From Prorocentrum cordatum (taxonomy: Eukaryota; Sar; Dinophyceae; Prorocentrales; Prorocentraceae): a stretch of DNA of 64,000 nt. This document shows, in pieces, positions 10,260 through 22,189 of this stretch (the stretch's first letter is position 1; the number at the start of each line of letters is the position of its first letter). Both the position numbers and the translations under genes were made by a program. The stretch lies in NCBI GenBank assembly GCA_963575745.1, contig CAUYUJ010015719.1:135001-199000 (forward strand), read 5' to 3'. The notes below the pieces were generated by a model. The model was given only the letters and a program-made list of their open reading frames with translations, was not told where the DNA came from and did no database searches.

Positions 10260-10850
10260 GGGCAGAAAGTGCTACCAGGAAGTGGCTGCAGGCCACTGGT
10301 TTGCCGAGTACAGATGGAACACCACCATGCGTGAGGACGCATGTCGCCTAGCCCGTCGCCGTCGTGACCGTCCCCCGCAAGCCTCCAATCAGCAGTTGGG
10401 CCCGTCCTCCGAGTAGGGGAGGCGTGACGCCCCCGTCCTGAGTGGCCCACTGTGGCCCACTGTTGGTCGGCATACCAGGATACCAGGAAGCAGCTGAACG
10501 CTGCACCTTCTGCAAAGAAGCCGCACCGACCATAGCGTCCGTGCGCGGCGGTCTGCGTCAAGGGCGAAACAAGGGTGGGCGCGCCCGCAGTGCCGGGCAG
10601 AAAAAGCCACCGGGAAGTGGCTGTGGGCCACAGGTTTACCGAGACACCACAATGTGTGGGAACGCGCGTCGCCTCGCCGGTCGCCGTCGTAAGCGGCCCC
10701 CGCAAGCCTCCTGTCAGCTGCTGGGCCCGGCCACCGAGCAAGGAAGGCATGACGCCCCCGTCTTGCGTGGCCCACTGTGGCCCGCTGTTGGTCGGCATAC
10801 CAGGACACCGGGAAGCAGCTAAATGCAGCACTTTCTGCAAAGTGGTGACC
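10260..10850. repeat. ~325-bp tandem duplication
   Basis: GACGCCCCCGTC plus GTGGCCCACTGTGG, GTTGGTCGGCATACCAGG and CTTTCTGCAAAG-like sequence occur at 10,426 and again at 10,751. The shared block includes AAGCCTCC..TCAGC and GGAAGTGGCTG. Confidence 0.8.
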
Positions 10851-11132
10851 GGAATCGGTCGCGAGGGGCTGGGGAGGCAGGGGCGCGCATGGGCGACTGC
10901 GGCAACCGGCTGCACGACCCAAACATGAGAACCTTAAACTTCCAGCAAGTGAGGGACTCCTCCAGCGGTGGCCGTTCCGGCGCCGGGAGCGCTGCCAGGG
11001 AAGTGACGACGGCCACACTGTCTGCGACCAGTTGTGTGCGGCGGCATCGCCCTCTGCAGCATTCCGAGCTGCCGCCGCGAGACTGTTGGCGGGTGTGGGC
11101 ACCATTCCGGGCGCATCTTCAGCCTCCACCAA

Positions 11133-14100
11133 GACTCTGCCGCCGGGGCGCTGATAGGAGCGAGGTGCTGACGGAGAGCCTGATTGCCCTCAGCAGCGCT
11201 CGCAGCTGCCGCCCCGATACCGCGGCCAAGACGGGGCACCGTTTCGGCCGCGCCTTCCGCCTCCACAGCGACGCAGCCAGAGGGGCGCTGATAGGAGTGG
11301 GGGGCTGCAGGGGCGCCAGTTTGCCCGCCGCCAGGAGGGGGAGGGGCCGACGCGCTGCTGCGAACGACCGCCCCTTCAGGCTGGAGCTCTCCCAGCGGAC
11401 TGCTGCAGCCGAAGGCCGCGCTTCCGGAAACAATTCCTGAGTGTCTGAATTGGGGGGGGGGCGTCTCCGAGCGCGGGCGCGCCCCCTGCAGCGCTGCCAA
11501 TTGTCGCCGCGAAGCTGCCTACAGGAGGTGGCGCGTTCCCTTCGCGGCTGGAGGCCGCACTTTCGGATGCAACTTCATGACTGGGGAACATATCCGAGCG
11601 CGGGCGCGCCCGCTGCAGCGCTGCCGACTGTCGCCGCGATGCTGTCTCCAGGTGGGGGCGCGTTCCTTTTGCAGCGGAAGGCCGCACCTTGGGGTGCATC
11701 GCCCCGTCGGTCAGAATTGCGCGGAACGTCACAGAGCGCGGGCGCGCCCTTTGCAGCGCAACCAGCTGTAGCCACGATGCTGTCTCCAGGAAGACGGGGT
11801 GCGACCCTTTGTTGCTGAAGGCCGCACTTACGGAAACATCTTCCTGACTGTCAGACTTGCGAGGAACGTTTCCGAGCGCGGGCGCGCCCTCTGCAGCGCA
11901 GCCAACAACCGCCGCGATGCTCTCCAGGGGGTGGCGCGTTTCTTCGCAGCTGAAGCCGCACTTTCGGGGGCATCTTTCTAACGGTCAGAAATGTGTGGAA
12001 CGTCTCCGAGCACGGGTGCGCCCTCTGCAGCGCTGCCAACTGTCGCCGCGGTGCTGTCTCCAGGAGGGAGCGCGTTCCTTTTGCAGCTGAAGGCAGCGTT
12101 TTCTGACTGGCACCAGGGGGCATCTTCCTGACTGTCACCGGGGGAGTGCTGCTGCTGCTGCAGTTGCTGCTGACGCCGGGGGCTGTCACCAGGGGGCTGC
12201 CGCTGCTGCTGCAGCAGCTGCTGCTGCAGCTGGTGCTGCTGGCGGTCACCAGGGGGCATCTTCCTGCTGTCAACAAGGGGCCGTTCATGACTGTCACTAG
12301 TGGACTGTGGCAGCTGAGGGCCGCACCTTCGGCAACGCCTTCCTGGCTGTCAGGAGCGTGAGGAAAGTCTCCGAGCAAGGGCGCGCCCTCAGCAGCGCTG
12401 CCAACAATCACCGCGCTGCTGTCCCCAGGAGGGGGGCGCGTTCCCTGTGCAGCTGCAGGCCGCACTTTCGGAGGCAACTTCCTGACTGTCGCCGGGGGGC
12501 TACGGCTGCTGCTGCCGCCCCTGCTGCTGCTGCTGCTGCACCCGCAGCTGCTCCTACGAGTAGGGGCAACAAGGCGTTTCTGCCGTTGCTGCTCCAGCTG
12601 CTTGCAGCTGAGGGCCGCGCTATCGGATATAATTCCAGAGTGCCTGAAAGGGGGGGGCGTCTCCGAGCGCGGGCGCGAAGGTGAAGGGGAAGGGTGGGGG
12701 AAAGAGCCGAAGGCGGGGGGGCGGAGGGAGAGCGCTGTCTTGTCTGCGATTACCAGGGTCACGATTGACGGTCGGTTCTTCTCTCGTAAAGACTCTGCCC
12801 ACGGAGCGCTGATGAGAGCGAGGTGCTGACGGAGAGCCCGCTTGCCCTCAGCAGCGCTCGCAACTACCGCCGCGATGCTGTTGCCAGGGCGGGGCGCCAT
12901 TTCGGCCCCGCCTCCCGCCTCCACGACGACGCAGCCCGAGGCGCGCTGATAGGAGTGAGGGGCTGTAGGGGCGCCAGCTTGCCGGCCGCCAGGAGGGGAA
13001 GGGGCCGACAGGCTGCTGCGAACGACCGCCTCTTCAGGCTGGAGCTCTCCCAGAGGACTGCTGCAGCTGAAGGCCGCACTTCCGGGAACAATTCCTGCGC
13101 GTCTGAATTGGGGGGGCGTCTCCGAGCGCGGGCGCGCCCCCTGCAGCGCTGCAAACTGTCGCCGCGATGCTGCCTACAGCCTACAGGAGGGGGCGCGTTC
13201 CCTTTGCGGCTGGAGGCCGCACTTTCGGATGCAACTTCATGACTGTCAGAATTGTGAGGAACTTCTCCGTGCGCGGGCGCGCCCGCTGCAGCGCTGCCGA
13301 CCGTCGCCGCGATGCTGTCTCCAGGTGGGGGCGCGTTGCTTTTGTAGCAGAAGGCCGCACCTTCGGGTGCATCTTCCTGTCGGTCAGAATTGCGCGGAAC
13401 GTCGCCGAGCGCGGGCGCGCCCTCGGCAGCGCAGCCAACTGTAGCCACGTTGCTGTCTCCGGGAGGAAGGGGCGCGATCCTTCGCAGCTCAAGGCCGCAC
13501 ATGCGGAAACATCTTCCTGACTTTCAGTCAGAATTGTGAGGGGCGTCTCCGAGCGCAGGTGCGCCCTCAGCAGCGCTGCCGGCAACCGCCACGATGCTGT
13601 CTCCAGGAGGGAGCGCGTCCATGTGCAGATGAAGCCGCACTTTCGGGGACATCTTCCTGACAGTCAGAAATGTGAGGAACGTCTCCGAACACGGGCACGC
13701 CCTCTGCAGCGCTGCCAACTGTCGCCACGGGGCTGTCTCCAGGAGGGGGCGCGTTCCCTTTGCAGCTGAAGGCCGCGTTCTCTGACTGACACCAGGGGGC
13801 ATCTTTCTGACTGTCACCAAGGGGCGGCTGCTGCTGCTGCTGACGCCGGGGGCTGTCACCAGGGGGCTGCCGCTGCTGTTGCAGCAGCTGCTGCTGCAGC
13901 TGTTGCTGCTAAGTGTCACCAGGGGACATCGTCCTGCTGTCAACAGGGGACTGTTCCTGACTGTCACCAGGGGGCTGCGGCAGCAGGAGGCCGCACCTTC
14001 GGAAACGTCTTCCTGACTGTCAGAAAGTGAGGAAAGTCTCCGAACGAGGGCGCGCCCTCAGCAGCGCTGCCAACTATCGCCACAATGCTGTCCCCAGGAG

Positions 14101-16010
14101 GGGGCGCGCTCCTTTTGCAGCTGAAGGCCGCACTTTCGGAGACAACTGCCTGACTGTCGCCGGGGGGCTACGGCTGCTGCTGCTGCAGCTGCTGCATCCG
14201 CTGCTTCTCCTACGAGCGGGGGGCAACAAGGTGTTTCTGCCGTTGCTGCTCCAGCTGCTTGCAGCTGAGGGCCGCGCTATCGGATATAATTCCAGAGTGC
14301 CTGAAAGGGGGGCGGCGTCTCCGAGCGCGGGCGCGAAGGTGAAGGGGAAGGGTGGGAGAAAGAGCCGAAGGCGGGGGGGCGGAGGGAGAGCGCTGTCTTG
14401 TCTGCGATTACCAGGGTCACGATTGACGGTCGGTTCTTCTCTCGTAAAGACTCTGCCCACGGAGCGCTGATAAGAGCGAGGTGCTGACGGAGAGCCCGCT
14501 TGCCCTCAGCAGCGCTCGCAACTACCGCCGCGATACTGTTGCCAGGACGGGGCGCCATTTCGGCCCCGCCTCCCGCCTCCGCGACGACGCAGCACGAGGC
14601 GCGCTGATAGGAGTGAGGGGCTGTAGGGGCGCCAGCTCGCCTGCCGCCAGGAGGGGAAGGGGCCGACAGGCTGCTGCGAACGACCGCCTCTTCAGGCTGG
14701 AGCTCTCCCAGAGGACTGCTGCAGCTGAGGGCCGCACTTCCGGGAACAATTCCTGCGCGTCTGAATTGGGGGGGGGGAGTCTCCGAGCGCGGGCGCGCCC
14801 CCTGCAGCGCTGCAAACTGTCGCCGTGACGCTGCCCACAGGAGGGGGCGCGTTCCCTTTGCGGCTGGAGGCCGCACTTTCGGATGCAACTTCATGACTGT
14901 CAGAATTGTGAGGAACTTCTCCGTGCGCGGGCGCGCCCGCTGCAGCGCTGCCGACCGTCGCCGCGATGCTGTCTCCAGGTGGGGGCGCGTTGCTTTTGTA
15001 GCAGAAGGCCGCACCTTCGGGTGCATCTTCCTGTCGGTCAGAATTGCGCGGAACGTCACCGAGCGCGGGCGCGCCCTCGGCAGCGCAGCCAACTGTAGCC
15101 ACGTTGCTGTCTCCGGGAGGAAGGGGCGCGATCCTTCGCAGCTCAAGGCCGCACATACGGAAACATCTTCCTGACTTTCAGTCAGAATTGTGAGGGGCGT
15201 CTCCGAGCGCAGGTGCGCCCTCAGCAGCGCTGCCGGCAACCGCCACGATGCTGTCTCCAGGAGGGAGCGCGTTCATGTGCAGATGAAGCCGCACTTTCGG
15301 GGACATCTTCCTGACAGTCAGAAATGTGAGGAACGTCCCCGAACACGGGCACGCCCTCTGCAGCGCTGCCAACTGTCGCCACGGTGCTGTCTCCAGGAGG
15401 GGGCGCGTTCCCTTTGCAGCTGAAGGCCGCGTTCTCTGACTGACACCAGGGGACATCTTTCTGACTGTCACCAAGGGACGGCTGCTGCTGCTGCTGACAC
15501 CGGGGGCTGTCACCAGGGGGCTGCCGCTGCTGCTGCAGCAGCTGCTGCTGCAGCTGTTGCTGCTAAGTGCCACCAGGGGACATCTTCCTGCTGTCAACAG
15601 GGGACTGTTCCTGACTGTCACCAGGGGACTGCGGCAGCAGGAGGCCGCACCTGCGGAAACGTCTTCCTGACTGTCAGAAAGTGAGGAAAGTCTCCGAGCG
15701 AGGGCGCGCCCTCAGCAGCGCTGCCAACTATCGCCACAATGCTGTCCCCAGGAGGGGGCGCGCTCCTTTTGCAGCTGAAGGCCGCACTTTCGGAGACAAC
15801 TGCCTGACTGTCACCAGGGGACTACGGCTGCTGCTGCTGCTGCAGCTGCTGCATCCGCTGCTTCTACTACGAGCGGGGGGCAACAAGGTGTTTCTGTCGT
15901 TGCTACTCCAGCTGCTTGCCGCTGAGGGCCGCACTATCGGATATAGTTCCAGAGTGCCCGAAAGGGAGGAGCGTCTCCGAGCGCGGGCGCCCCACAGCAG
16001 CACTCCCAGT
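11133..16010. repeat. 1,658-bp higher-order tandem repeat, ~3 copies
   Basis: GACTCTGCC begins copies at 11,133, 12,791 and 14,449, and TCTGAATTGGGGG recurs at 11,444, 13,102 and 14,760, exactly 1,658 bp apart each time. Copies 2 and 3 are nearly identical; copy 1 is more diverged. Inside each copy are monomers of about 135 bp with TCTCCGAGCGCGGGCGCGCC, CTGCAGCGCTGCCAACTGTC and GTCTCCAGGAGGGGGCGCG, plus a CTG-rich segment. Monomer-like sequence starts upstream at about 10,960. Confidence 0.92.
12140..12250. repeat. CTG/CAG-rich segment of the higher-order repeat
   Basis: Short CTG runs between TGTCACCAGGGGGC motifs. Equivalent segments lie at about 13,825-13,915 and 15,480-15,565, and smaller ones at about 12,500, 14,170 and 15,825. 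Confidence 0.85.
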
Positions 16011-16084
16011 TAACGCAACGATGCTGTCTCCAGGAGGGAGTGTGCTTTCGACGGCATATCAGGGCAATCCTACTGCCGCGAAAC

Positions 16085-16870
16085 AAGACCAGGGAGTCCC
16101 GGCGTCCGCCGGCACCCGCGGCGCCCGCGAAACCCGCAGCGCCCGCGGCGCCCACGGCGCCGGCGACGCCCGCGGCGCGGGCGGCGCAGGCGGCGCGTGC
16201 GGCGACCCCGACGCACGCTGCGCCAGAAGCGCCCGCGGCGCCCACGGCGCCCGGCGCCCGCGGCGCGGGCGGCGCCGGCGCGCCCGCGGCACCCGCAGCG
16301 CCCGCGGCGCCCGCAGCGCCCGCGGCGCCCGCGGCGCGGGGGTGGCGCCCGCGGCGCACGCAGCGCCCGCGGCGCCCGCGGCGCCCGCGGCGCCCGCGGC
16401 GCCCGCAGCGCCCACGGCGCCCGCGGCGCAGGCGGCGAAGGCGGCGCAGGAGGCGCCAGCAGCGCACGCGGCGCCTGCGGCGGCACCCGAGGCGCGCGTG
16501 ACGCGCGCGGCGCTCGAGGCACCTGAAATGCCCGCGGCGCAGGCGGCGCCCGCGGCGCCCGCTGCGCCAGCGGCGCCCGCCACAGCCGCAGCGCTGGCGG
16601 TGCCTGCGGCGCTCGATCGAGGCGCCCGCAGAACGAGCGGCGCCCGAGGCGCCAGCGGCGCCCACGGCGCCCGTGGCGCCAACAGCGTTGTCGGCGCCGG
16701 CGGCGGAGGCGGCCGTTCACGTCGCAGCCGCAGCCGAGACGCGGGCCACCACCCACGGGCCGGGGCGCGCGGCGGGGGCGCGCGCGCGAACCGCCCAGGC
16801 CGCACCGGCCGCCCGGAAGGCGCAGAGGGGGCGGCGGCCGAGAAGCGTCAGGGCAACCAAGAGCAGCGGG
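16085..16870. repeat. GCGGCGCCC tandem repeat, extremely GC-rich
   Basis: 9-bp-like units GCGGCGCCC with variants such as GCAGCGCCC and GCGGCGCAG. All frames on both strands stay open and read as Ala/Pro/Arg/Gly-rich polypeptides, so the long frame from 15,916 to 16,911 (331 codons) cannot be distinguished from a repeat by-product. Confidence 0.85.
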
Positions 16871-16911
16871 CGGCGGAGGGGGGCAGAAAGAGCGAGGCGG
16901 CGAGCGACTAG

Positions 16912-17560
16912 GGTGAATCAAGGGCGGGCGCGCCCGCCGTGCTAGGGCTGACGACCTCCCACTGCATCTTGCCCTTCCTGGGAGCGCGGCTGCCAGAGTG
17001 GCCCTTCGTCGCCTGGCGTCCCTTGCCCGCGCCGTCACTGCGTCACTGGTAAGGATACGCGAGGCATCAAGAATTTTGAAACAAATGCGCGGGGCGCCGA
17101 GGAGAGAGCCCCATTTTGACCCCTCCCCCCCCGCCCGCCTCCCTCAGACATGGTAATTCCGGCAAGCTTCAAAAACGAATTTGCGCGGCGCGGCGTCGGG
17201 GCATAGCTCCGCGCGCAGATCAGCCGATGCACTGCTGTTGCTCAGCGCATTCCTGGCTTTTTTTCTCTGCACGGTGCCACACAGGTGTTTATACGCTATG
17301 TTCCAATTGTTGCCGATGCGCCGTCAGGGCGCGGCTCACTTCGTCGTCGCCCTCCATGCCTGTAACTGTTACAAGCTCTTAAAGCGAATGTGCGTTGCGC
17401 GGTAGCCCTATCTAACAAACCACCCGGTTATAGTTTTCAACCTTGAGGGTCAAGCGGGGTGAAACGCCAGTTTCGCCCTGCCGACACGTCTGGAGGCACG
17501 GCATGGGGAGCTGGCTACAAGAAAAGGGTCAGGAGTAGGATGAGAAGGGGACGGATGGGG
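16912..17560. other. Intervening DNA without a recognised gene
   Basis: Holds diverged GCGCGGCGCCGAGG / AGAGCCCCATTTTG pieces of the 6.5-kb repeat family at 17,060-17,220. No gene seen. Confidence 0.5.
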
Positions 17561-17564
17561 AACG

Positions 17565-17987
17565 ACGACGACGACGGCTGCGAGGGCGATTTGAATCAAA
17601 CGACAACGGCGGCAACCGACTGCGGTGGCGGCGACGACGGCGACGGCGGCGACGACGGCGACAAACGCCGTCGTCGCGGCCGCCGTCGTCGCTGTCGCCG
17701 GGGCCGTCGAGGGCCGCGAAATGCGACCAAGGCTCATCCGAAAGCTCCGATGGGGCCCTCCGAGGGGCCCGCCCAGGGGCCGCCGGACGTCGCGGCCGCC
17801 GGCGTCGTGGTCGCCACACCGCCGGGGGCCGCGAAGTGCCACCGAGGCCCGTCCGAAGGCCGAGCAGAGGCTTCCGAAGGGCCGGCCGGGGGGCCGCCGA
17901 CAAGTCGTCGACGCGACACGCCGCCGAGGCTCTGTCGGAGAGGCCGCGGGCGGCCCGCCGACGGGCTTCTGGTGTCGTCGTCGTCGC

Positions 17988-18051
<64 letters not shown>

Positions 18052-18060
18052 TTCCCCGGC
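17565..18060. repeat. GAC/GTC-rich microsatellite region
   Basis: GACGAC and GGCGAC runs from 17,567, GCCGTCGTCGC sequence to 17,700, CGAGGGGCC-type repeats in the middle, and a clean (GTC)n run at about 17,975-18,050. Confidence 0.85.
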
Positions 18061-18214
18061 GGGGGCGGCGGCGGGGGCGGGCAGGGCCTCGGCCCGGTCG
18101 CCCTCTGGCGGCCCCTCGCTCGGGCGCGCGGGCTTGCAGGCGTCCCTCCAGTAGTCCCTGGCGGCGGCCGAGGGCGAAGAGCCCAGGCCCAGGGGCGTGG
18201 GCGAGCGGGCAGTG

Positions 18215-18725
18215 GAGGAAGAGGCAGAGGCAGAGGAAGAGGAGGAGGAAGAGGAAGTGGAGGAGGAGAGGAGGAGGAGGAGGAGGAGAGGAGGAGGAGG
18301 AGGAGGAGGAGGAGGAGGATGAGGAGGAGGAGGAGAGGGAGGGAGGAGGAGGAGGAGGAGGGAAGGAGGAGGAGAGGAGGAGGAGGAGGAGGAGGAGAAG
18401 GGAGGAGGAGGAGGAAGGAGGAGGAGCCGCGGGAGAGGAGGGGCAGGGCAGGAGCAGCAGAGGGGAGGGCGCAGCAGGCGGAGCGCACGCAGCTGGAAGA
18501 CACAGCAGGGCGGAGGAGGAGAGGAGGAGGAGGAGAGGAGGAGGAGGAGGAGGAGGAGGAGGAGGAGGAGGAGAGGAGAGGAGGAGGAGGAGGGAGGAGG
18601 AGAGGAGGAGGAGGAGGTGGAGGAGGAGGAGGAGGAGGGGAGGGAGGGGAGGAGGAGGAGGGAGGAGGAGAGAGGAGGAGGAGGAGGAGGAGGAGGAGGA
18701 GGAGGAGGAGGAGGAGGGGGAGAAA
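18215..18725. repeat. (GGA)n polypurine tract
   Basis: About 500 bp of GGA/GAG repeats, broken by a mixed patch at 18,425-18,515. Frames read as poly-Glu/Arg/Gly. Confidence 0.97.
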
Positions 18726-18948
18726 GGCCTCCTCGTGCTCCTCCTCTCCCCTCTGCGGCGTCCTGATCTCCGCGTCGGTGTAGGTGCCAGCGAAGGCCGT
18801 CCGGAACTCTTCGAAGTTGTACTCGACGCCGCCCTCTGGCTCGACACGTCTGTCCTCCTCAGCCTGGGCGGTGGGGGGCGACAAGGAGGCGCCGGTTCGG
18901 AGGGGCGGGGGGGAGGAGGAGGAAGAGGAGGAAAGGGAGGGGGAGGGG

Positions 18949-19110
18949 GACAAGCTAGGTGCGCTCGCGTCATATCTGACGTCCTACCCCTCCCTCCCAT
19001 CCCTTACCATGGCGCTGATTTTCTCTATCCGCGGACGCGTGTCGTAGCGGACCTGTGGCTCCGCGCGCGCGTGCGTAGTGGGTGGTGGTGCGCGTGCGTG
19101 CGTGCGTGCG
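18949..19110 (+). repeat. Dispersed duplication, copy 1
   Basis: GACAAGCTAGGTGCGCTCGC through GTGCGTAGTGGGTGGTGG is almost identical to 48,436-48,580. In both places a GGA tract lies just upstream and a (GGT)n tract just downstream, so the three-part block moved or was copied as a unit. Confidence 0.9.
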
Positions 19111-19124
19111 TGTGTGCGTGGTTG

Positions 19125-19136
19125 TGGTGGTGGTGG

Positions 19137-19167
<31 letters not shown>

Positions 19168-19260
19168 GGTGGTTGTGATGGTGGTGGGGAGGAGGAGGCG
19201 GAGGAGGAGGAGGAGGAGGAGGAGGAGGAGGAGGAGGAGGAGGAGGAGAAGGGGGAGGGG
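19125..19260. repeat. (GGT)n followed by (GGA)n
   Basis: GGT run at 19,125-19,175, then GGA run at 19,190-19,252. Confidence 0.95.
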
Positions 19261-19399
19261 GGGCATGAGGAGGAGGGGCGCAGCAGCAGCAGCTGCAACA
19301 GGGGAGGGAAGAGAGGAGGAGAAGGCGGAGGAGGGAACGCAAGTGCCGAGGCGAGCATGATGATGGGCAGCGGGAAAGGAGGAAGGGAAGGAAAGCCAT

Positions 19400-20213
19400 G
19401 ATCCTTGCTCTGGGGCACGCCCGCAAGAAAACCCCAGTCGCAAGCCAAACACAGCCTCCGGTCTTCGTCCTCCTCAGCTGAACTCTTCACAGGGTCCTGG
19501 CTTACAACGTCTTCGTCCCCCAGCTGTTCTGTTCAAGAACAAACACCTGGCTGCGCTCTGACTGCCCCAGTGGCCCGGTTGGGCGTGGAGAGCCCTGAGG
19601 TAAGACGAAAACACCTTGCCCACGCCCTCGTCCTCGTCCTCCACCTCTTCTCCGCTTTCTCGGTGTTACCATCCTTGTCCTCGTCGTTCACTCTCCCTTT
19701 CTGCAACGACGAATGCACGAGCGTGGATCTCTTCGAGCTGGGGGTGCATCGGGCACCGCAGCCAGTCCAGAGTGTCCCAGAACGCTCTGGAGCGATCTAC
19801 CCTCACCTTAGGCCTGCCTGATAAATGCCCTAGGTGCACCTCGCCAAGCTCAGGGTCGAGACATGGTGGCTTGAGCATTCCTAGCGGCATGCATTCTTGT
19901 CACGTACTTACTGCAAGAAGGATGCCTCGAATTTGCTCCATCGGTCGCGCCGCAACAGCATCGAGTCGCGCCGCAACAGCTAAGCATCGAGTTGCTCGAT
20001 GTTCCGATTGATCCTGAGCCAGTGGATCACACATCTAACGCAATCCACGTTTGTTCTTTGGTGGCCGGCGATCTTAAATAGGTGCTGGACGTGCCAATGG
20101 CGTCTTGGGCGCCCCGAGCTGGTACGTGACGTGGAGTGCTGGCCAGTGGACCAGGCACGTGCCAGCATGTCCTGCTCTTCCCCCCCGCCGCTGTGGGGGT
20201 GACCAGGCATCGC
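19400..20213. other. Mostly unique DNA, no recognised gene
   Basis: Low repeat content. Short frames in several phases; none recognised. Confidence 0.5.
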
Positions 20214-20221
20214 GCGTAGGC

Positions 20222-20379
20222 TTAGGTCGGGCATGTCCTCCTACAGGCGGGTTTTGGAGGAAAAATGAAAAATAGCCACAGAATGTTCAAACACATCAGA
20301 AAAATGAAAAATCGTCCCCTGGCAATATGTTTAGACTATTGTTCAATCTTCCTCCTGTAGAGGAGCAGGCCCGACTCAA
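20222..20379 (+). mobile_element. MITE copy A (158 bp, TSD)
   Basis: Starts TTAGGTCGGGCATGTCC and ends CTCCTGTAGAGGAGCAGG then CCCGACTCAA, imperfect terminal inverted repeats of about 27 bp around an AT-rich centre. It is flanked by GCGTAGGC (20,214) and GCGTGGGC (20,380), an 8-bp target-site duplication with one mismatch. It has no coding capacity. An 8-bp duplication is typical of hAT- or P-like transposases, an inference only. Confidence 0.85.
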
Positions 20380-20489
20380 GCGTGGGCAACATCAGCAGCT
20401 CTTGGTGGGGCTCCGTGGGCCGCGCGCGCGCCTTCTTCGGACCCCGTCCGCCCCCGAGGGACCCGCGCTCGCGACGAGAGAGAACAAAC

Positions 20490-20700
20490 AAGGAGGAGGG
20501 GGCGGAAGAGGAGGAGGAGGATGGGGCAGAGGCGGAGGAGGAGAATGGGGCGGAGGCGGAGGAGGGGGAGGAGAAGGGGGCGGAGGCGGGGGAGGGGGAG
20601 GGGGAGGGGGAGGGGAGGAGGAGGAGGAGGAGGAGAGGAGGAGGAGGAGGGAGGAGGAGGAGGAGGAGGAGGAGGAGGAGGAGGAGGAGGAGGAGGAGGG
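20490..20700. repeat. (GGA)n polypurine tract
   Basis: GGA/GAG/GGG runs, clean from about 20,615. Confidence 0.97.
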
Positions 20701-21179
20701 TGTTCTAGCAAGGCCATCTGCGGGATCCTTCCCCACGCGCTCGCCTCTCGCGCCGCGCCGCGCGCCGCGCCCGCAGGGCTGGCCTCACGCTGCCACGGCC
20801 GCGCCAGCTGTCTGCCCGGGCCAGCTGCCCGCACTACCTTCCAGGAGGGCGAAGAAATAGCACCAGGATCTCGACATCTAAATTCCTCTCGAGGTTTTCG
20901 GCGTCCAGATAGGTCTATAGGTCTGGAAGGCTTTTCTTTAGCACTCTGGAAGGTCAGGGGCGACACGACCCTGAGATCCTGTCGTTGCAAATTTTTCAGA
21001 AAGAACGTTTTCGCCAAGTTCGGGCCCCAAAACCCTCACACATCGATCCGGCTCGAGAACTGACGCAGAGAGATGGGGTCCGGGGCTCTTGTCGTGGTTT
21101 TCTGGGATGTTGCAGTTTTTGTTGAAAACGTCGGATCTCAGGGGATGCGGGGTGCTGCCCACCCTCAGGGCGGCTCTCT

Positions 21180-21961
21180 TTGCTGGCGCGAGAGGTGGCT
21201 GAGCTGGGCGCCACAACGGCCCAGAACGCTGCGCGTCGCAGACGCTTGGCCGCGGCCGAAGCGGCTAAGCGGCAAGTCGCGCATAACTCCGACACCAAGC
21301 GGGGCACCATGCACTGCATCAAGCACGACAAATACGTCACCAGGTACGACACCGCGTGCGATAGGCACGCCATCACCGCAAGTACGACGCCAAATACGGT
21401 GACGACTATTCCGAGCGCGACGGCAGGAACACACACTTCCGCCTTCAAGAAGCTGAGTAATAGGCAGTATGCTCAACTTGTTCAGTACAAATACGTGGTC
21501 ATCGAGGTGCGGGACTATTCCTCCCACGAGGTTCACGACAGGTGCGACACCTTTATCGATAGCGGCCTGTGCTCCTACGACCCCCGGGGCAACTCCAGCT
21601 TCCAGGGATACGACGGGCCTCAGGGCCAAGACAGCCGCCAGGACTACAGTAACATTCGGAACGTGGAGCACAACGACTTGGCAACCGACGACTCCGACAT
21701 GGACCTCGGGGACTACGCAGAGAGCGTAGCCTCGTGGCCGACTGACGTGCTCCTCGACGACACCTCCTGGCCGCTGGGTAGCATGCGTCTCCCCTACCCC
21801 CACGGGCGTCTCAACCCGAGGTTGATCCGGGCATGAGCCCAAAACGAACAATTCAGACGGGTATTCCCCCTCGCGGCGGCACCCCACACCGAGCCCTTCG
21901 GGCTACGTCGCCAAGGACCCCCTCGTCGTCCCCACGGCTGGACTCGCCGTCGTCGCGAAGG
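21180..21961 (+). repeat. Host repeat, copy 1 (contains the paralogous empty site)
   Basis: A stop-free frame to 21,836 reads as degenerate Tyr-Asp repeats (KYVTRYDT, YDPRG, QGYDGPQG). It is followed by a block with CACGGGCG.CTCAACCCGAGG and GCGGCGGCACCCC...GTCGCCAAGGA...CACGGCTGGACTCG. The same blocks recur at 49,960-50,416 and 51,669-51,770, where a foldback element separates them; here they are adjacent around AGACGGG at about 21,855. It may descend from a repetitive protein gene; the frame shifts between phases, so a working gene is doubtful. Confidence 0.65.
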
Positions 21962-22117
21962 TCAAGTCGGGCATATCCCTGGAATGTTGAAGAATAGTAC
22001 AAGCCAGTCAGGGGACGATTTTTCGTGGTCTTCTGATTTGGATTGACTATGTTTTGGATAGTGTAGCTTTCTTGCAACATCTGCACATCTGCATGTAGGG
22101 AGACATGCCCGATCTTA
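21962..22117 (+). mobile_element. MITE copy B (156 bp, TSD)
   Basis: Begins TCAAGTCGGGCATATCC and ends GGAGACATGCCCGATCTTA. Flanks CGCGAAGG (21,954) and CGCTAAGG (22,118) are an 8-bp target-site duplication with one mismatch. The centre is AT-rich (AAGAATAGTACAAG, TTTTTCGTGG). Confidence 0.85.
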
Positions 22118-22189
22118 CGCTAAGGCTGGATTCGATTCGTCGCCATCCGAAGCTACTAGAGAGCCACCAGAAGACCTTCGGGGACTACG

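Noticed and set aside
11133-16010. CTCF-like sites (CCAGGAGGGGGCGC) in the satellite monomers
   Set aside because: Resembles the vertebrate motif, but the protein is not known in dinoflagellates and the match comes from one repeated monomer.
15916-16911. 331-codon Ala/Pro-rich protein
   Set aside because: All six frames are open over the GCGGCGCCC repeat, so the frame carries no information.
18215-19260. Open frames of 300-500 codons rich in Glu/Arg/Gly or Leu/Pro/Ser across GGA, GAC and GGT tracts (also at 30.5-31.6, 33.3-33.8, 42.1-44.3, 48.8-49.7 and 52.1-53.5 kb)
   Set aside because: Trinucleotide repeats lack stops in most frames on both strands; composition follows the repeat alone.
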